The notes beneath the pieces are model-generated. The model did no database searches, was not told the DNA's origin, and worked only from the letters and a program-made list of their open reading frames with translations. From Candidatus Marinamargulisbacteria bacterium SCGC AG-343-D04 (GTDB lineage Bacteria > Margulisbacteria > Marinamargulisbacteria > GCA-2716485 > GCA-002719695), in the NCBI GenBank assembly GCA_003265885.1, contig QFBQ01000045.1, forward strand, positions 1-9,494: a stretch of DNA of 9,494 nucleotides. Direction: 5' to 3'. Positions 1-7,225 of the stretch are shown here, one piece after another. The translations under genes and the position numbers were made by a program. Position 1 is the first letter of the stretch; each line of letters starts with the position of its first letter.

Positions 1-2076
1 AAATTAGGAAGTGTAAGTGGTGATGGGACCAGATCAGATAGAATTAAGACTGAATTAAAAACACTCCTAGAAAAAGAAAAATATTTTGGAGAACTACATC
101 AAAACGCGATACTTTCTGAAGATGAAGCAACATGTAAAGTCGCTATTAGGCAGCATCTTGAGCAATTTATGGGAAAATATGAAGAAGTACTTGTTTTTCC
201 TGCCCCTGCCCATGCCCATGCCCCTGGTCCACAAAATACTTATGCTAAATTTTTAGACCACACCCTACTTTCAACGGTTGCAGGTGAAGGGGACCCTGAA
301 TACGAATATGGGGTTCTCGGTGCTGCGGCAGCTGGTAGAGGTGATGTTTACCCACTAGCTCAGAGACCTCAAGGTCCACCTGTATACTATTTGGGTGGTC
401 AAGCAAACGCTATATATGCATTGGCTGGGACATTTTCCCCTGAACCAGTAGTAATGGAAACAAAAGAAATGAAAACAGCAGCAATGATGCAACAATACAA
501 AATGAGAGTTGAAGGTTTGAAAATCGAGCATCCTCAAATTCGTGGACAATTTGAGTCAGTATCAAAGGTATTAGGTTTATCTGCTGATGAGTTACTTGAG
601 AAATTAGAAATCCCAGAAGAAACAATTTTAAGTGATCCAGCAATACCTGCTAGCACTATACACAAAAGAAAACAGTCCGATGAGTTAAATCCAAAAATAA
701 AAGATATTAGACTTAAAGGCCCTTCAGCTCCAAGAATGATAACTGGTTTTATAAAAGATTTATTTGAGATATTAGCTCCAGAAGTAAAACATAGTGTAAA
801 CACAAGGAAAGGTAGGGATGTACCCTTACTGGTTGTTTATCACGACGCCATACAGAGTAAAATTAGTGAAATAATAAATAGTCATTCTAGAGAACATCTA
901 TCTGAAATCATGGGTCAAGTTACTAACATCTGGAATCAACTACAAAGTGTTTTTCAATCACCTCCAACAATCCATCTTATAACAACAAGAACAGATGGGC
1001 AGGAAATGACGTTTCAAAGAATAGAAGCCGGAGGAGGCGGAGATTGCGGGATCTATTCATTACTTAATGCACAATCAGGAAAAACAACAAAGTTGACAGC
1101 AGAAAAAAGAGCCCAGGCTAAAACATATAGAGAACAACTGGCAAATAAAGTAACAAATTTCGAAAAGCAAGGTCCTGAAACCAAAGAACTTATAGTACGA
1201 GCCTATACAGAGTATATACACGAAGCAGGTACAGCAGCAGCTCCTACTACAGCTCAAGATCGACAAATAGATGTGAGTGAAGAATCTCAGACTTTGCGTG
1301 ATCAATTGGAATCTTTCAATAGTGGAGCGGAGGGTACAGATGTTACGTTTATGGCAAATGTAAGAATTAAAGCAGATGGAGAACAAAGTAGTACAAGCTG
1401 CAAGGCAATTTCGGATTATTTGTGTGGTACTAGAGACGAACTCCCAACACTAGAACAATGTTCTAACTTTTTATTAGAAGGAAATCTAAACGACATTACT
1501 GGCCTACCCGAGCCGTTTAAATCATTAAAAGAAAGAATGCCCACAGTAGCTGATCAAGACGCCCTTAATAAAGCAGAAATAGAGAAATTTAAGACAGATA
1601 CAGCAACAAGGGCGACATTTGCTGCTAAAATAACAACAGAAGAAACTACCCACGAGGGCGATATTTCACACCCTTACTATTTAGGAGTAGCAGAGCTAGC
1701 TCTAATAGCTAAAGACATGGGAGTAGGTTTTCAAATTGTAAATAACGACGGAAGCACTCCTGAAGATTGTAGGATAGAAGGCGACCCTATGTGTCATATA
1801 TTTTTCAATGGCACAAATCATTTTCAACCCTGTTTCCCTGTTCCTGTAACTCCAGCCGCAAGTGCGGGAGACCTTCAGCTTGGTAGATTACAACGAGGAA
1901 AAGGACCCGGTGGCGGTAGCAGGAGAGTAGTTACTGTTAGAAAGGGACGGTCGAGTTCAATGGCAGCTGTGACGAAAACATTGTCACAACCCCACCGAGG
2001 TGGTAGTGACGAAGTTGTTAATCCAGACAATCTAGGTTTATTTTCAATGAACCCGGATGAAGATCAGGACGTATAA
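1..2076 (+). CDS. OTU-family cysteine protease (ChlaOTU-like deubiquitinase, probable secreted effector), 5' end missing
   Basis: The frame is open from base 1, so the ATG at 169 is probably internal and the gene starts outside the window; 691 codons are visible. Seen: a GGGGDCGIYSLLNA segment with the candidate nucleophile Cys at bases 1045-1047, preceded by Asp, resembling the OTU box D-G-x-C-x-[FY]-x-[AS]-[LI]. Near the C-terminus an ELALIAKDMGVGFQIV segment (about 1690-1740) is followed by NGTNHFQPC with the candidate catalytic His at 1819-1821, the usual OTU order. OTU enzymes cleave ubiquitin; chlamydial relatives (C. caviae ChlaOTU, C. pneumoniae CPn0483) are known or predicted members, ChlaOTU being a type III effector. 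About 258 residues separate Cys and His, more than in minimal OTU domains, so an Ala/Thr/Gln-rich insert seems present. The roughly 330 residues before the Cys and the basic Gly/Ser-rich tail of about 75 residues have no recognised domain. The family call is fairly sure; secretion is inferred. Confidence 0.8.
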   Translation, partial: KLGSVSGDGTRSDRIKTELKTLLEKEKYFGELHQNAILSEDEATCKVAIRQHLEQFMGKYEEVLVFPAPAHAHAPGPQNTYAKFLDHTLLSTVAGEGDPEYEYGVLGAAAAGRGDVYPLAQRPQGPPVYYLGGQANAIYALAGTFSPEPVVMETKEMKTAAMMQQYKMRVEGLKIEHPQIRGQFESVSKVLGLSADELLEKLEIPEETILSDPAIPASTIHKRKQSDELNPKIKDIRLKGPSAPRMITGFIKDLFEILAPEVKHSVNTRKGRDVPLLVVYHDAIQSKISEIINSHSREHLSEIMGQVTNIWNQLQSVFQSPPTIHLITTRTDGQEMTFQRIEAGGGGDCGIYSLLNAQSGKTTKLTAEKRAQAKTYREQLANKVTNFEKQGPETKELIVRAYTEYIHEAGTAAAPTTAQDRQIDVSEESQTLRDQLESFNSGAEGTDVTFMANVRIKADGEQSSTSCKAISDYLCGTRDELPTLEQCSNFLLEGNLNDITGLPEPFKSLKERMPTVADQDALNKAEIEKFKTDTATRATFAAKITTEETTHEGDISHPYYLGVAELALIAKDMGVGFQIVNNDGSTPEDCRIEGDPMCHIFFNGTNHFQPCFPVPVTPAASAGDLQLGRLQRGKGPGGGSRRVVTVRKGRSSSMAAVTKTLSQPHRGGSDEVVNPDNLGLFSMNPDEDQDV
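201..224 (+). repeat. Four tandem 6-bp units (TGCCCN) inside the OTU gene
   Basis: Units TGCCCC, TGCCCA, TGCCCA and TGCCCC follow one another and encode the Pro/Ala/His stretch PAPAHAHAP. Because each unit is two codons, slippage would change protein length without shifting frame. Confidence 0.75.
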
Positions 2077-3218
2077 CCCACAATCTCCTCCGCAGCCGAT
2101 TGATCTGCAGGAAGAGATTTTTTAGGAACTTGCAGACAATGCAAGACTTTCTGAACAATATGGGAATACTCCCTTATCTCACAAATATGTAACCCATCGC
2201 CCATAAGACGTTGTTGTTCACGAAAACGTTGAAGCGTAGATTGGGGGCCAAACCCTTCAAAACACAGTACCGGTTTACCTAAATAAAGAGCCTGCTCGTT
2301 TGCAGTACCTGCCAAACCTATACACATATGAGCTTGGTTAATACAGGCCAAAAAATCTGTCGTAAAACGTATCTCTAGCCCCTCTTGAGGGTATGTAAGA
2401 CGATAGTCCTCATCGTTTACTAAATGCAAGGAAGCTCCAACTCGATCAGCCACAGCTGCCAGATCCAAACCCTTAACATAGGCACAGACAAAACGAAGAG
2501 ATTCAGATGTTTTATGCAAACATTCACAACAGCGCAAGATATAGACCAGATTTTCGAAAGATTCCTGCCGTGAACCAGGCAAGATGGCAATCATTTTTTC
2601 CTGAGCAGCCAAAGAAAGAACTCGACGATCTGTCCGTAACCTATCCATCATAGGATTCCCAAAAAAAGACGCTGGCAAGTGATACTTTAAAAAATGATCC
2701 GTCGTCAGCTGATCTCTTGGAAAACTATGAACCGCCCAACGACGAATAAAAAAACGTTCTAACACACTATGAGGCATAAAAGTACTAGATTTAGCAGTAG
2801 GTAAGAAATAGACAGGAACCCCAGTTTTGCGTGCCATCATCAAACAAAACACATCCCCAACAGCAAAAACAAACTCTGCCCGAACAGCTAAATCCTTAAT
2901 CTGTTTTCGCTGACGACGAATATGCCCCCATAAACCTGCTTTTAGATCTGCCAAAAGAACCGACAAAGAACGAATAAAACCTCCTGAAGGAAAAATAGGG
3001 TTATGCCCCACAACATCTATGTTATGCGCCTTAAAACACCTTCCTTCCCCAACTAAAGGAAAAGCCTGAACCTGCATCGATGGATCCCGCTTTTGAATCG
3101 CCTTAATGATATGTAACGCAATAGAGTCTTCTCCATGACCATTAGACACAATCAAACACGCCATAAGCTTCAGGTTAACGGAAAAAACCCGGGATCTCAA
3201 GAAAAACCATCCCCTCAC
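2064..3218 (-). CDS. Lipid-A-disaccharide synthase-related GT-B glycosyltransferase (LpxB-like family)
   Basis: The protein is 384 aa from the GTG at 3218. Seen: a family-like N-terminal SNGHGED motif at residues 25-31, and around residues 295-330 a GLAGTANEQALYLGKPVL segment followed by a GFGPQ motif and a later QQRLMG. That combination matches the LpxB-related family found mainly in cyanobacteria and Deinococcus (TIGR03492 type), not LpxB itself. GT-B enzymes use nucleotide sugars and the C-terminal motif normally binds the donor; donor and acceptor cannot be read here, though a glycolipid role at the inner membrane is plausible. Start choice: GTG at 3218 has AGGAGG six bases upstream, whereas the ATG at 3164 (Met19) sits closer to where the family usually begins but lacks a good ribosome binding site, so an 18-residue extension is likely but not certain. 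The 3' end overlaps the OTU gene by 13 bp, tail to tail. Confidence 0.78.
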   Translation of the reverse strand: MRGWFFLRSRVFSVNLKLMACLIVSNGHGEDSIALHIIKAIQKRDPSMQVQAFPLVGEGRCFKAHNIDVVGHNPIFPSGGFIRSLSVLLADLKAGLWGHIRRQRKQIKDLAVRAEFVFAVGDVFCLMMARKTGVPVYFLPTAKSSTFMPHSVLERFFIRRWAVHSFPRDQLTTDHFLKYHLPASFFGNPMMDRLRTDRRVLSLAAQEKMIAILPGSRQESFENLVYILRCCECLHKTSESLRFVCAYVKGLDLAAVADRVGASLHLVNDEDYRLTYPQEGLEIRFTTDFLACINQAHMCIGLAGTANEQALYLGKPVLCFEGFGPQSTLQRFREQQRLMGDGLHICEIREYSHIVQKVLHCLQVPKKSLPADQSAAEEIVGYTS

Positions 3219-3233
3219 CCTTTACCTCCTCAT
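3219..3233 (-). promoter_or_regulatory. Strong Shine-Dalgarno embedded in a three-codon mini-ORF (Met-Arg-Arg-stop)
   Basis: On the minus strand the order is ATG AGG AGG TAA AGG and then the GTG start at 3218. The AGGAGG (3230-3225) is the ribosome binding site of the glycosyltransferase gene and decides its GTG start. It is also two arginine codons of a tiny ORF starting at 3233, which has its own GGAGAG a few bases upstream. Whether the mini-ORF is translated is unknown; the Shine-Dalgarno itself is clear. Confidence 0.6.
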
Positions 3234-3404
3234 AGTCTCTCCATTTCAAGACCTCCCTACTTCTAAACAAGAAAAACACCCCTCACTGCAAAAAAACACT
3301 CTAAAAAGAGTAATAAAAATATGATTTATAGAAAAAAAATGAAATTTTTTCACTTTTTTATACGATAACTTAATAGTAGGGGATTAAAAAGACTTATTTA
3401 AAAA
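3234..3404. promoter_or_regulatory. Divergent intergenic control region, very AT-rich
   Basis: This lies between the divergent glycosyltransferase and 659-aa genes and must hold promoters for both. It contains an inverted repeat ACTCT-AAAA-AGAGT (3298-3311) and an A/T-only inverted repeat (GAAAAAA at 3331-3337, TTTTTTC at 3345-3351). Read on the minus strand, the first repeat is followed after one base by six T, so it could be a weak attenuator in the glycosyltransferase leader. No close match to a -35/-10 pair is seen for the minus-strand gene; TTGCAG (3291-3286) with TTTAGA is a poor candidate. Confidence 0.4.
3347..3376 (+). promoter_or_regulatory. Candidate sigma-66-type promoter for the 659-aa gene
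   Basis: TTTTCA (3347-3352) and TAATAG (3371-3376) are 18 bases apart and would place the transcript start about 40 bases before the ATG. Both hexamers are imperfect and the region is AT-rich, so a chance match is possible. Confidence 0.25.
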
Positions 3405-3414
3405 GGGGCGGGGG
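3405..3414 (+). promoter_or_regulatory. G-rich ribosome binding site for the 659-aa gene
   Basis: GGGGCGGGGG ends eight bases before the ATG at 3423. It is the only purine-rich element at a suitable distance. It is not the canonical AGGAGG, and its all-G runs stand out in an otherwise A/T-dominated leader. An out-of-frame ATG at 3415 opens only a seven-codon frame. Confidence 0.5.
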
Positions 3415-3422
3415 ATGAATTC

Positions 3423-5402
3423 ATGTTTAAAATGATAAGACGTTTGATGGGCCCTTGCATGGGGCGTCGACAAAGTGCACGAATAACACCTGTAGCTATC
3501 GAACATCAAGGCGCATATACTCACGCTCATACTACAACAGCGCTCCATACCGTACCACGAATTAGTGTTCAGTCCATGACCCCCACAAGCCCTGCAAGTG
3601 GTAGTAGTGATGGTATAAGGCCTGCAAGTGCTAGTAGTGATGGTAGTGGTCCAATAGTATTACCTGGAAGTGCTACAAGTCGGACCAGCATAATCGGTCA
3701 GGGCGCGGCCCCTTTGCAAGCAAGTGATGGGAGTAGGACTGGAAGTGCTTCAAGTTGGGGAAGTCAACCTACTTCTGGAAGACTTACAACGAGACGCTTG
3801 AGTACTGCTAGTCATGCTAGTCATGATAGTAAAGTTAGTGATATTAGTGAAATTATAATTGCAGCTCGCCAGCCACCTCCTCCCCCTACTCGACTCCCAG
3901 CTAATAAGGCTGCAAATCCACCTGTTGCTCCACCTCCACTTGTTTTTATAGGAATTCCTAATTTCAAAACTGCAGCAAAAAAAATCATGGTGGGAAGCAT
4001 GGTTAAAAAAAATTTCTTAGAAGATTATTTGAGCAAGAAAGTCGAGGAAATAAAAGGAAAGGCAAAAGGAGTTCCAGATAGAACTACCTCAGTTATTGAC
4101 CCGCAAAATTTACAAATACTAGAAGACTCAACTCCAGAACTATTAGAAAGCAATGAACTCGATAAATTAAAAGCGAATTTTGAAACATATCTCCAGTTTG
4201 CAAAAACAAATGATCAAGCTGCACAATCATCCCCAAAGTTACATCGTTCCTATATACGTTTACTAGAAAAGGCTCCTCATTTACTGGAAAAGGCACCACA
4301 AATGCGCGCGTCAAGACTTAAGATGATAAAAAGAAATATTAAAAAAATGTACCACCTACTAAAAGTAGCTGCTATAAACGAAAGAGATTCAACAGGGAGT
4401 AACGAAGGCCCTCTTCAAACGTTATGGACCGAAGCTCTTCACAAAATCCTAGAATTAACCCGTATAGTAGACCAAAAGTATCTTCCTCCAATTCTGACAT
4501 TACAAGAAATATATTATGTAAGAGGCATAGAGTCTATACAGTTATCACACTGCAAAGACTTTGAAACTGCAAAACGTTTATTAACTTTAATAGGACAACT
4601 AAGTGATAAAGACACTCAAAAACAATTATTACGAGATAAATTTAAAGAAAGTAGCGCCGAAGACATCTTATATTTTTTAAGAACTATTAATGAATTAGAT
4701 AGCAACTATACCCTTGAACGCTTGACTCTACCGAGAGACCTAGAGACACCCAAACAAATTAAAGGAATATCTGATATCTTAACATTACTACTAGAAGATT
4801 CTTCCGACGATACTTCCATAGTAGATCTTATTGTTAAAAAAATACTAGAGAGCAAATATTTCCTTAGTGAAGCCAAAAAAGAGCTAAAATATTTATTTGG
4901 ATTAAATCAAGAAACTCACCGTAGATATTCTGGACAATATGAGAACAGCGTAACCTCTATAAATAAATCGACAGATCTCTTACTACAAATATATATAAAA
5001 CTTGAACAAAAAGACGCGGTAATAATGGCTGAACTAGATATGTTACAAAAAAAGAGAGCTTGCTTAAAAAAAATAGACAAATTAAACCTAGACATAAAAC
5101 GCCATAAAAAACAAAGAGAGTGTAAAAGCTTCGGCTCTTCACAACATAGAAAAACTAAAACCCCTACACCTTTCGTCAGATTTTCTGAAGAATTTGGAAG
5201 AATATCTTCAATTTCTGGCCACTGGACAAAAGTCACAGGAAAGATTTTGATAAAAGCTAATCAAGGAAGAAACCCTATCATTTCTCCTTCAGATCTTTTC
5301 TTCTTGTGTGATCCATATGATCCAACATATGATGCAACAACAAGGCTTGACCAATTAGAAAGAGCCTTAGACTCATTTCTTAGCAACTCCTCTGAAATAT
5401 AA
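3423..5402 (+). CDS. 659-aa protein of unknown function: Ser-rich N-terminus, proline-rich linker, helical C-terminus (candidate secreted effector)
   Basis: I do not recognise a family. Seen in order: a basic start (residues 1-20); a Ser/Thr/Gly-rich, probably unfolded segment (about 45-145) with a 30-bp tandem duplication; a proline-rich linker (151-172) with PPPPPTRLP, containing PxxPxR at 152-157, the form of a class II SH3 ligand; then a charged, mostly helical region of about 480 residues with a 21-bp internal duplication (LLEKAPH/LLEKAPQ, 280-293) and a likely coiled coil near 515-565. There is no hydrophobic signal peptide or transmembrane pair, so it is not an obvious Sec substrate or classic Inc protein. 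Disorder followed by polyproline and helices recalls chlamydial type III effectors such as TarP in architecture only; no sequence kinship is claimed. It is transcribed away from the glycosyltransferase gene, and 30 bp separate it from the lipoprotein gene. Confidence 0.85.
   Translation: MFKMIRRLMGPCMGRRQSARITPVAIEHQGAYTHAHTTTALHTVPRISVQSMTPTSPASGSSDGIRPASASSDGSGPIVLPGSATSRTSIIGQGAAPLQASDGSRTGSASSWGSQPTSGRLTTRRLSTASHASHDSKVSDISEIIIAARQPPPPPTRLPANKAANPPVAPPPLVFIGIPNFKTAAKKIMVGSMVKKNFLEDYLSKKVEEIKGKAKGVPDRTTSVIDPQNLQILEDSTPELLESNELDKLKANFETYLQFAKTNDQAAQSSPKLHRSYIRLLEKAPHLLEKAPQMRASRLKMIKRNIKKMYHLLKVAAINERDSTGSNEGPLQTLWTEALHKILELTRIVDQKYLPPILTLQEIYYVRGIESIQLSHCKDFETAKRLLTLIGQLSDKDTQKQLLRDKFKESSAEDILYFLRTINELDSNYTLERLTLPRDLETPKQIKGISDILTLLLEDSSDDTSIVDLIVKKILESKYFLSEAKKELKYLFGLNQETHRRYSGQYENSVTSINKSTDLLLQIYIKLEQKDAVIMAELDMLQKKRACLKKIDKLNLDIKRHKKQRECKSFGSSQHRKTKTPTPFVRFSEEFGRISSISGHWTKVTGKILIKANQGRNPIISPSDLFFLCDPYDPTYDATTRLDQLERALDSFLSNSSEI
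3591..3650 (+). repeat. Two tandem 30-bp units in the 659-aa gene
   Basis: Units 3591-3620 and 3621-3650 agree at 25 of 30 bases by eye and encode PASGSSDGIR and PASASSDGSG. Shorter AGT-rich echoes continue to about 3850. A unit gain or loss keeps the reading frame. Confidence 0.85.
4260..4301 (+). repeat. Two tandem 21-bp units in the 659-aa gene
   Basis: Units 4260-4280 and 4281-4301 agree at 17 of 21 bases and encode LLEKAPH and LLEKAPQ. A heptad-length duplication fits a helical segment. Confidence 0.7.
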
Positions 5403-5420
5403 AAATTCAATGTCCTATGA

Positions 5421-5426
5421 TACAAT
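5421..5426 (+). promoter_or_regulatory. -10-like TACAAT directly before the lipoprotein ATG
   Basis: TACAAT ends six bases before the ATG at 5433, the distance at which transcription usually starts, and no Shine-Dalgarno is present. TATGAT at 5416-5421 is an overlapping alternative. No good -35 is visible. It suggests a leaderless transcript; equally the gene may be read from the upstream gene 30 bp away. Confidence 0.3.
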
Positions 5427-5432
5427 TCAAGT

Positions 5433-6638
5433 ATGTCTTACTTTAGACCGCTGCTACTTTTATCCTGCTGTTTGATTCTCACTGGTTGCCCTACCCCGTT
5501 TCAAAAATGTGAAAGCCTGTACTTTAATGACCAATTCACCCAAGCTATCATTGAAGCAGAAAACGTTCAAAAAAAAGCAAAAGAAACCCTTCATCTCTCC
5601 CATTTTCTCAAACGAAATCATATGAGTTTACAAAAAAACACACTCAACGAACTGTCTCTTATCTCTCAATCTCCTACCAAAGAAGAACTCGACCAATTCC
5701 AAGACACATTAAATGCGCTCCACACACTTTCCCAAAGCTACCCTACCTACATCCCCCAGTCGTTCATCTTAACCTGCCAAGACCTATTCAACACAACATT
5801 AGCCACCTTTTCCAAACAAGGCTCTGAAAAAAGTGACATATATCTATCCTACAAACTCTACAGAAACGCCTGGAAAGAGCTAGATACCCTCCACCACAAA
5901 AAAAAACTTCCCGAAGATAAAAAAGAACTCTACAACACCTTAAGTGAATACATCCCCAGAACGCTACACATTTCCCCTATTCGTGTGCACGACAGCACCC
6001 TCAACACTCTATTAACAACATTCGAAAAAAATCAATCTCTAGAGTATAAAACTGCCCCCAACAGTTTAACTGAAAACGGAGTAAACATTCCTTCAGAATT
6101 CAATCGTCATCTTCGCCATTACGTAAATAAAAACAAGTCATCACAACTCCATCTAACAACAGATCAACGCCATTACCAACTCAACATACGCGTTGGCGTT
6201 AACAAAACAGAAGCGCCATTCGAAACCCGTAAAGAAATTAACAATATATTTCACGTAAAACATCGCAACAATGATCATTGGTATCCAGAACAACTCACTT
6301 ACGAAATATTTGAAAAAGAAGACACATTTCACATTATCGTCTCCGCAGAAGTCATCATCCCTGAAAACCAGAAAGTAATAGCACGATACATTTTTGAAAG
6401 CACGGCTAAAAACTATCAGTCTCGTGTAGGAGACTTCTTAGGAAGACCCTATACTATTGTCGATATTCAAGACTCCATTGAATACACGAATTACAAAACC
6501 CCTCCCCCCACACTCAGCCCCTCAGAACGCATCAAAGAAGCCACTCGAAAAGCCGCACAAACCCTCTCAAGAAAAGTTTTATCCACCTGTGATATAGACC
6601 CAGACCCCTACTCCATCTCATTCCCCCCTCTATTGTAA
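5433..6638 (+). CDS. Predicted lipoprotein, 401 aa, function unknown
   Basis: Seen: a short N-terminus with Arg5, a hydrophobic run (residues 7-16) and the lipobox LTGC at 16-19, so signal peptidase II should cleave before Cys19 and lipidate it, anchoring the protein to the inner or outer membrane. The mature chain begins with a helical stretch (FNDQFTQAIIEAENVQ, about 32-47) that could be a TPR-like helix pair but is not a convincing repeat. The middle is rich in Lys/Leu/Thr. Residues about 235-340 look strand-rich with alternating hydrophobics, and the C-terminus is proline-rich before a helical SERIKEATRKAAQTL segment. Only a few cysteines are present after Cys19. No family recognised. It lies 30 bp after the 659-aa gene and 79 bp before the small heat-shock-like gene, same strand, so co-transcription is possible. 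Confidence 0.85.
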   Translation: MSYFRPLLLLSCCLILTGCPTPFQKCESLYFNDQFTQAIIEAENVQKKAKETLHLSHFLKRNHMSLQKNTLNELSLISQSPTKEELDQFQDTLNALHTLSQSYPTYIPQSFILTCQDLFNTTLATFSKQGSEKSDIYLSYKLYRNAWKELDTLHHKKKLPEDKKELYNTLSEYIPRTLHISPIRVHDSTLNTLLTTFEKNQSLEYKTAPNSLTENGVNIPSEFNRHLRHYVNKNKSSQLHLTTDQRHYQLNIRVGVNKTEAPFETRKEINNIFHVKHRNNDHWYPEQLTYEIFEKEDTFHIIVSAEVIIPENQKVIARYIFESTAKNYQSRVGDFLGRPYTIVDIQDSIEYTNYKTPPPTLSPSERIKEATRKAAQTLSRKVLSTCDIDPDPYSISFPPLL

Positions 6639-6717
6639 CAAAACGTAACAGAAAGAAGCCTAAAAGTTGGCATAAAACATTCAATTATTAAACAAATAAA
6701 AAGATGGAGTGAACAAT

Positions 6718-7110
6718 ATGCCTAACATTCAAGAAGAACGACTAGCTAAAAACCTTCCTTTCTTAAAAGTAGAATGGGAAAACTCTCATTTATTAACACC
6801 TCATCTTTACTCAGGCGGATATATTCCCTTCACAACACATATAGATGAAGACGACTCTAATGTATACATTTCAATAGAAGCACCCAATGTAGACCCAAAC
6901 ACCTGTAGCCTAAGCTACCAAAATGGGGTGATATCTCTACTCTCATCTGAAAACCCTCATCTGAATAAAAACATTGAAATTGGCCAGAATCTGAACACTA
7001 AAAAAACCGCTGTTAACTATTCAAACAATACCCTATTTATACAAATTCCTAAAAATGAAGACACTCCCCATTCAATTAACCTGAAAAACCTTCAAAACGA
7101 TGCTCTATAA
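6718..7110 (+). CDS. Divergent Hsp20/alpha-crystallin-type small heat-shock protein
   Basis: The protein is 130 aa from the ATG at 6718. Residues 37-112 follow the alpha-crystallin pattern: an opening FTTHIDEDDSNVYISIEAP, then NVDPNTCSLSYQNGVISL (compare the family's PGxxxEDIxVxxxxGxLxI), then IEIGQNLNTKKTAVNYSNN ending in LFIQIPK (compare xIxAxYxNGVLxIxLPK). A late I-N-L (120-122) could serve as the C-terminal I-x-I/L oligomerisation motif. Such proteins hold unfolded proteins as ATP-independent chaperones. It is short, and the consensus Gly residues of 'PG' and 'NGVL' are replaced (PN, NNTL), so chaperone activity is uncertain. Start: an in-frame GTG at 6709 overlaps the GGAG at 6706-6709, which is better read as the Shine-Dalgarno for ATG 6718, eight bases on. 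No CIRCE (HrcA) element is visible upstream. Confidence 0.62.
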   Translation: MPNIQEERLAKNLPFLKVEWENSHLLTPHLYSGGYIPFTTHIDEDDSNVYISIEAPNVDPNTCSLSYQNGVISLLSSENPHLNKNIEIGQNLNTKKTAVNYSNNTLFIQIPKNEDTPHSINLKNLQNDAL

Positions 7111-7213
7111 ACAAATTGCACACACTGCCCCACCTCCTTCGCTGACCAAGTCCTTTGGAAGAATGAGATTAAACGGGACGTCAGATGAATGATGAAAAAA
7201 AGAAAAACAATGT

Positions 7214-7219
7214 TACACT
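7214..7219 (+). promoter_or_regulatory. -10-like TACACT directly before the DUF819 ATG
   Basis: TACACT ends six bases before the ATG at 7226, the same geometry as before the lipoprotein gene, and there is no Shine-Dalgarno. No recognisable -35 is seen. It may mark a leaderless transcript. The 115-bp gap (7111-7225) otherwise holds no hairpin or motif I can support. Confidence 0.3.
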
Positions 7220-7225
7220 CTTTAT

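Noticed and set aside
1075..1386. 103-aa minus-strand Cys/Phe-rich frame antisense to the OTU gene
   Set aside because: Its composition is what the reverse complement of a Lys/Thr/Ala-rich frame gives, and no ribosome binding site was seen.
2077..2110. CCGCAG...CTGCAGG as a terminator for the OTU gene
   Set aside because: The stem is only about six pairs with a mismatch, there is no U-run, and it lies in the coding end of the opposite gene.
3292..3315. CACTC...GAGT inverted repeat resembling a CIRCE (HrcA) element
   Set aside because: The spacer is about six bases, not nine, the flanks do not match TTAGCACTC/GAGTGCTAA, and the downstream genes are not chaperones.
6667..6684. TTGGCA followed by TTCA, like a sigma-54 promoter before the small heat-shock gene
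   Set aside because: The -24 half matches but the essential GC of the -12 half is TC, so it is only a near miss.
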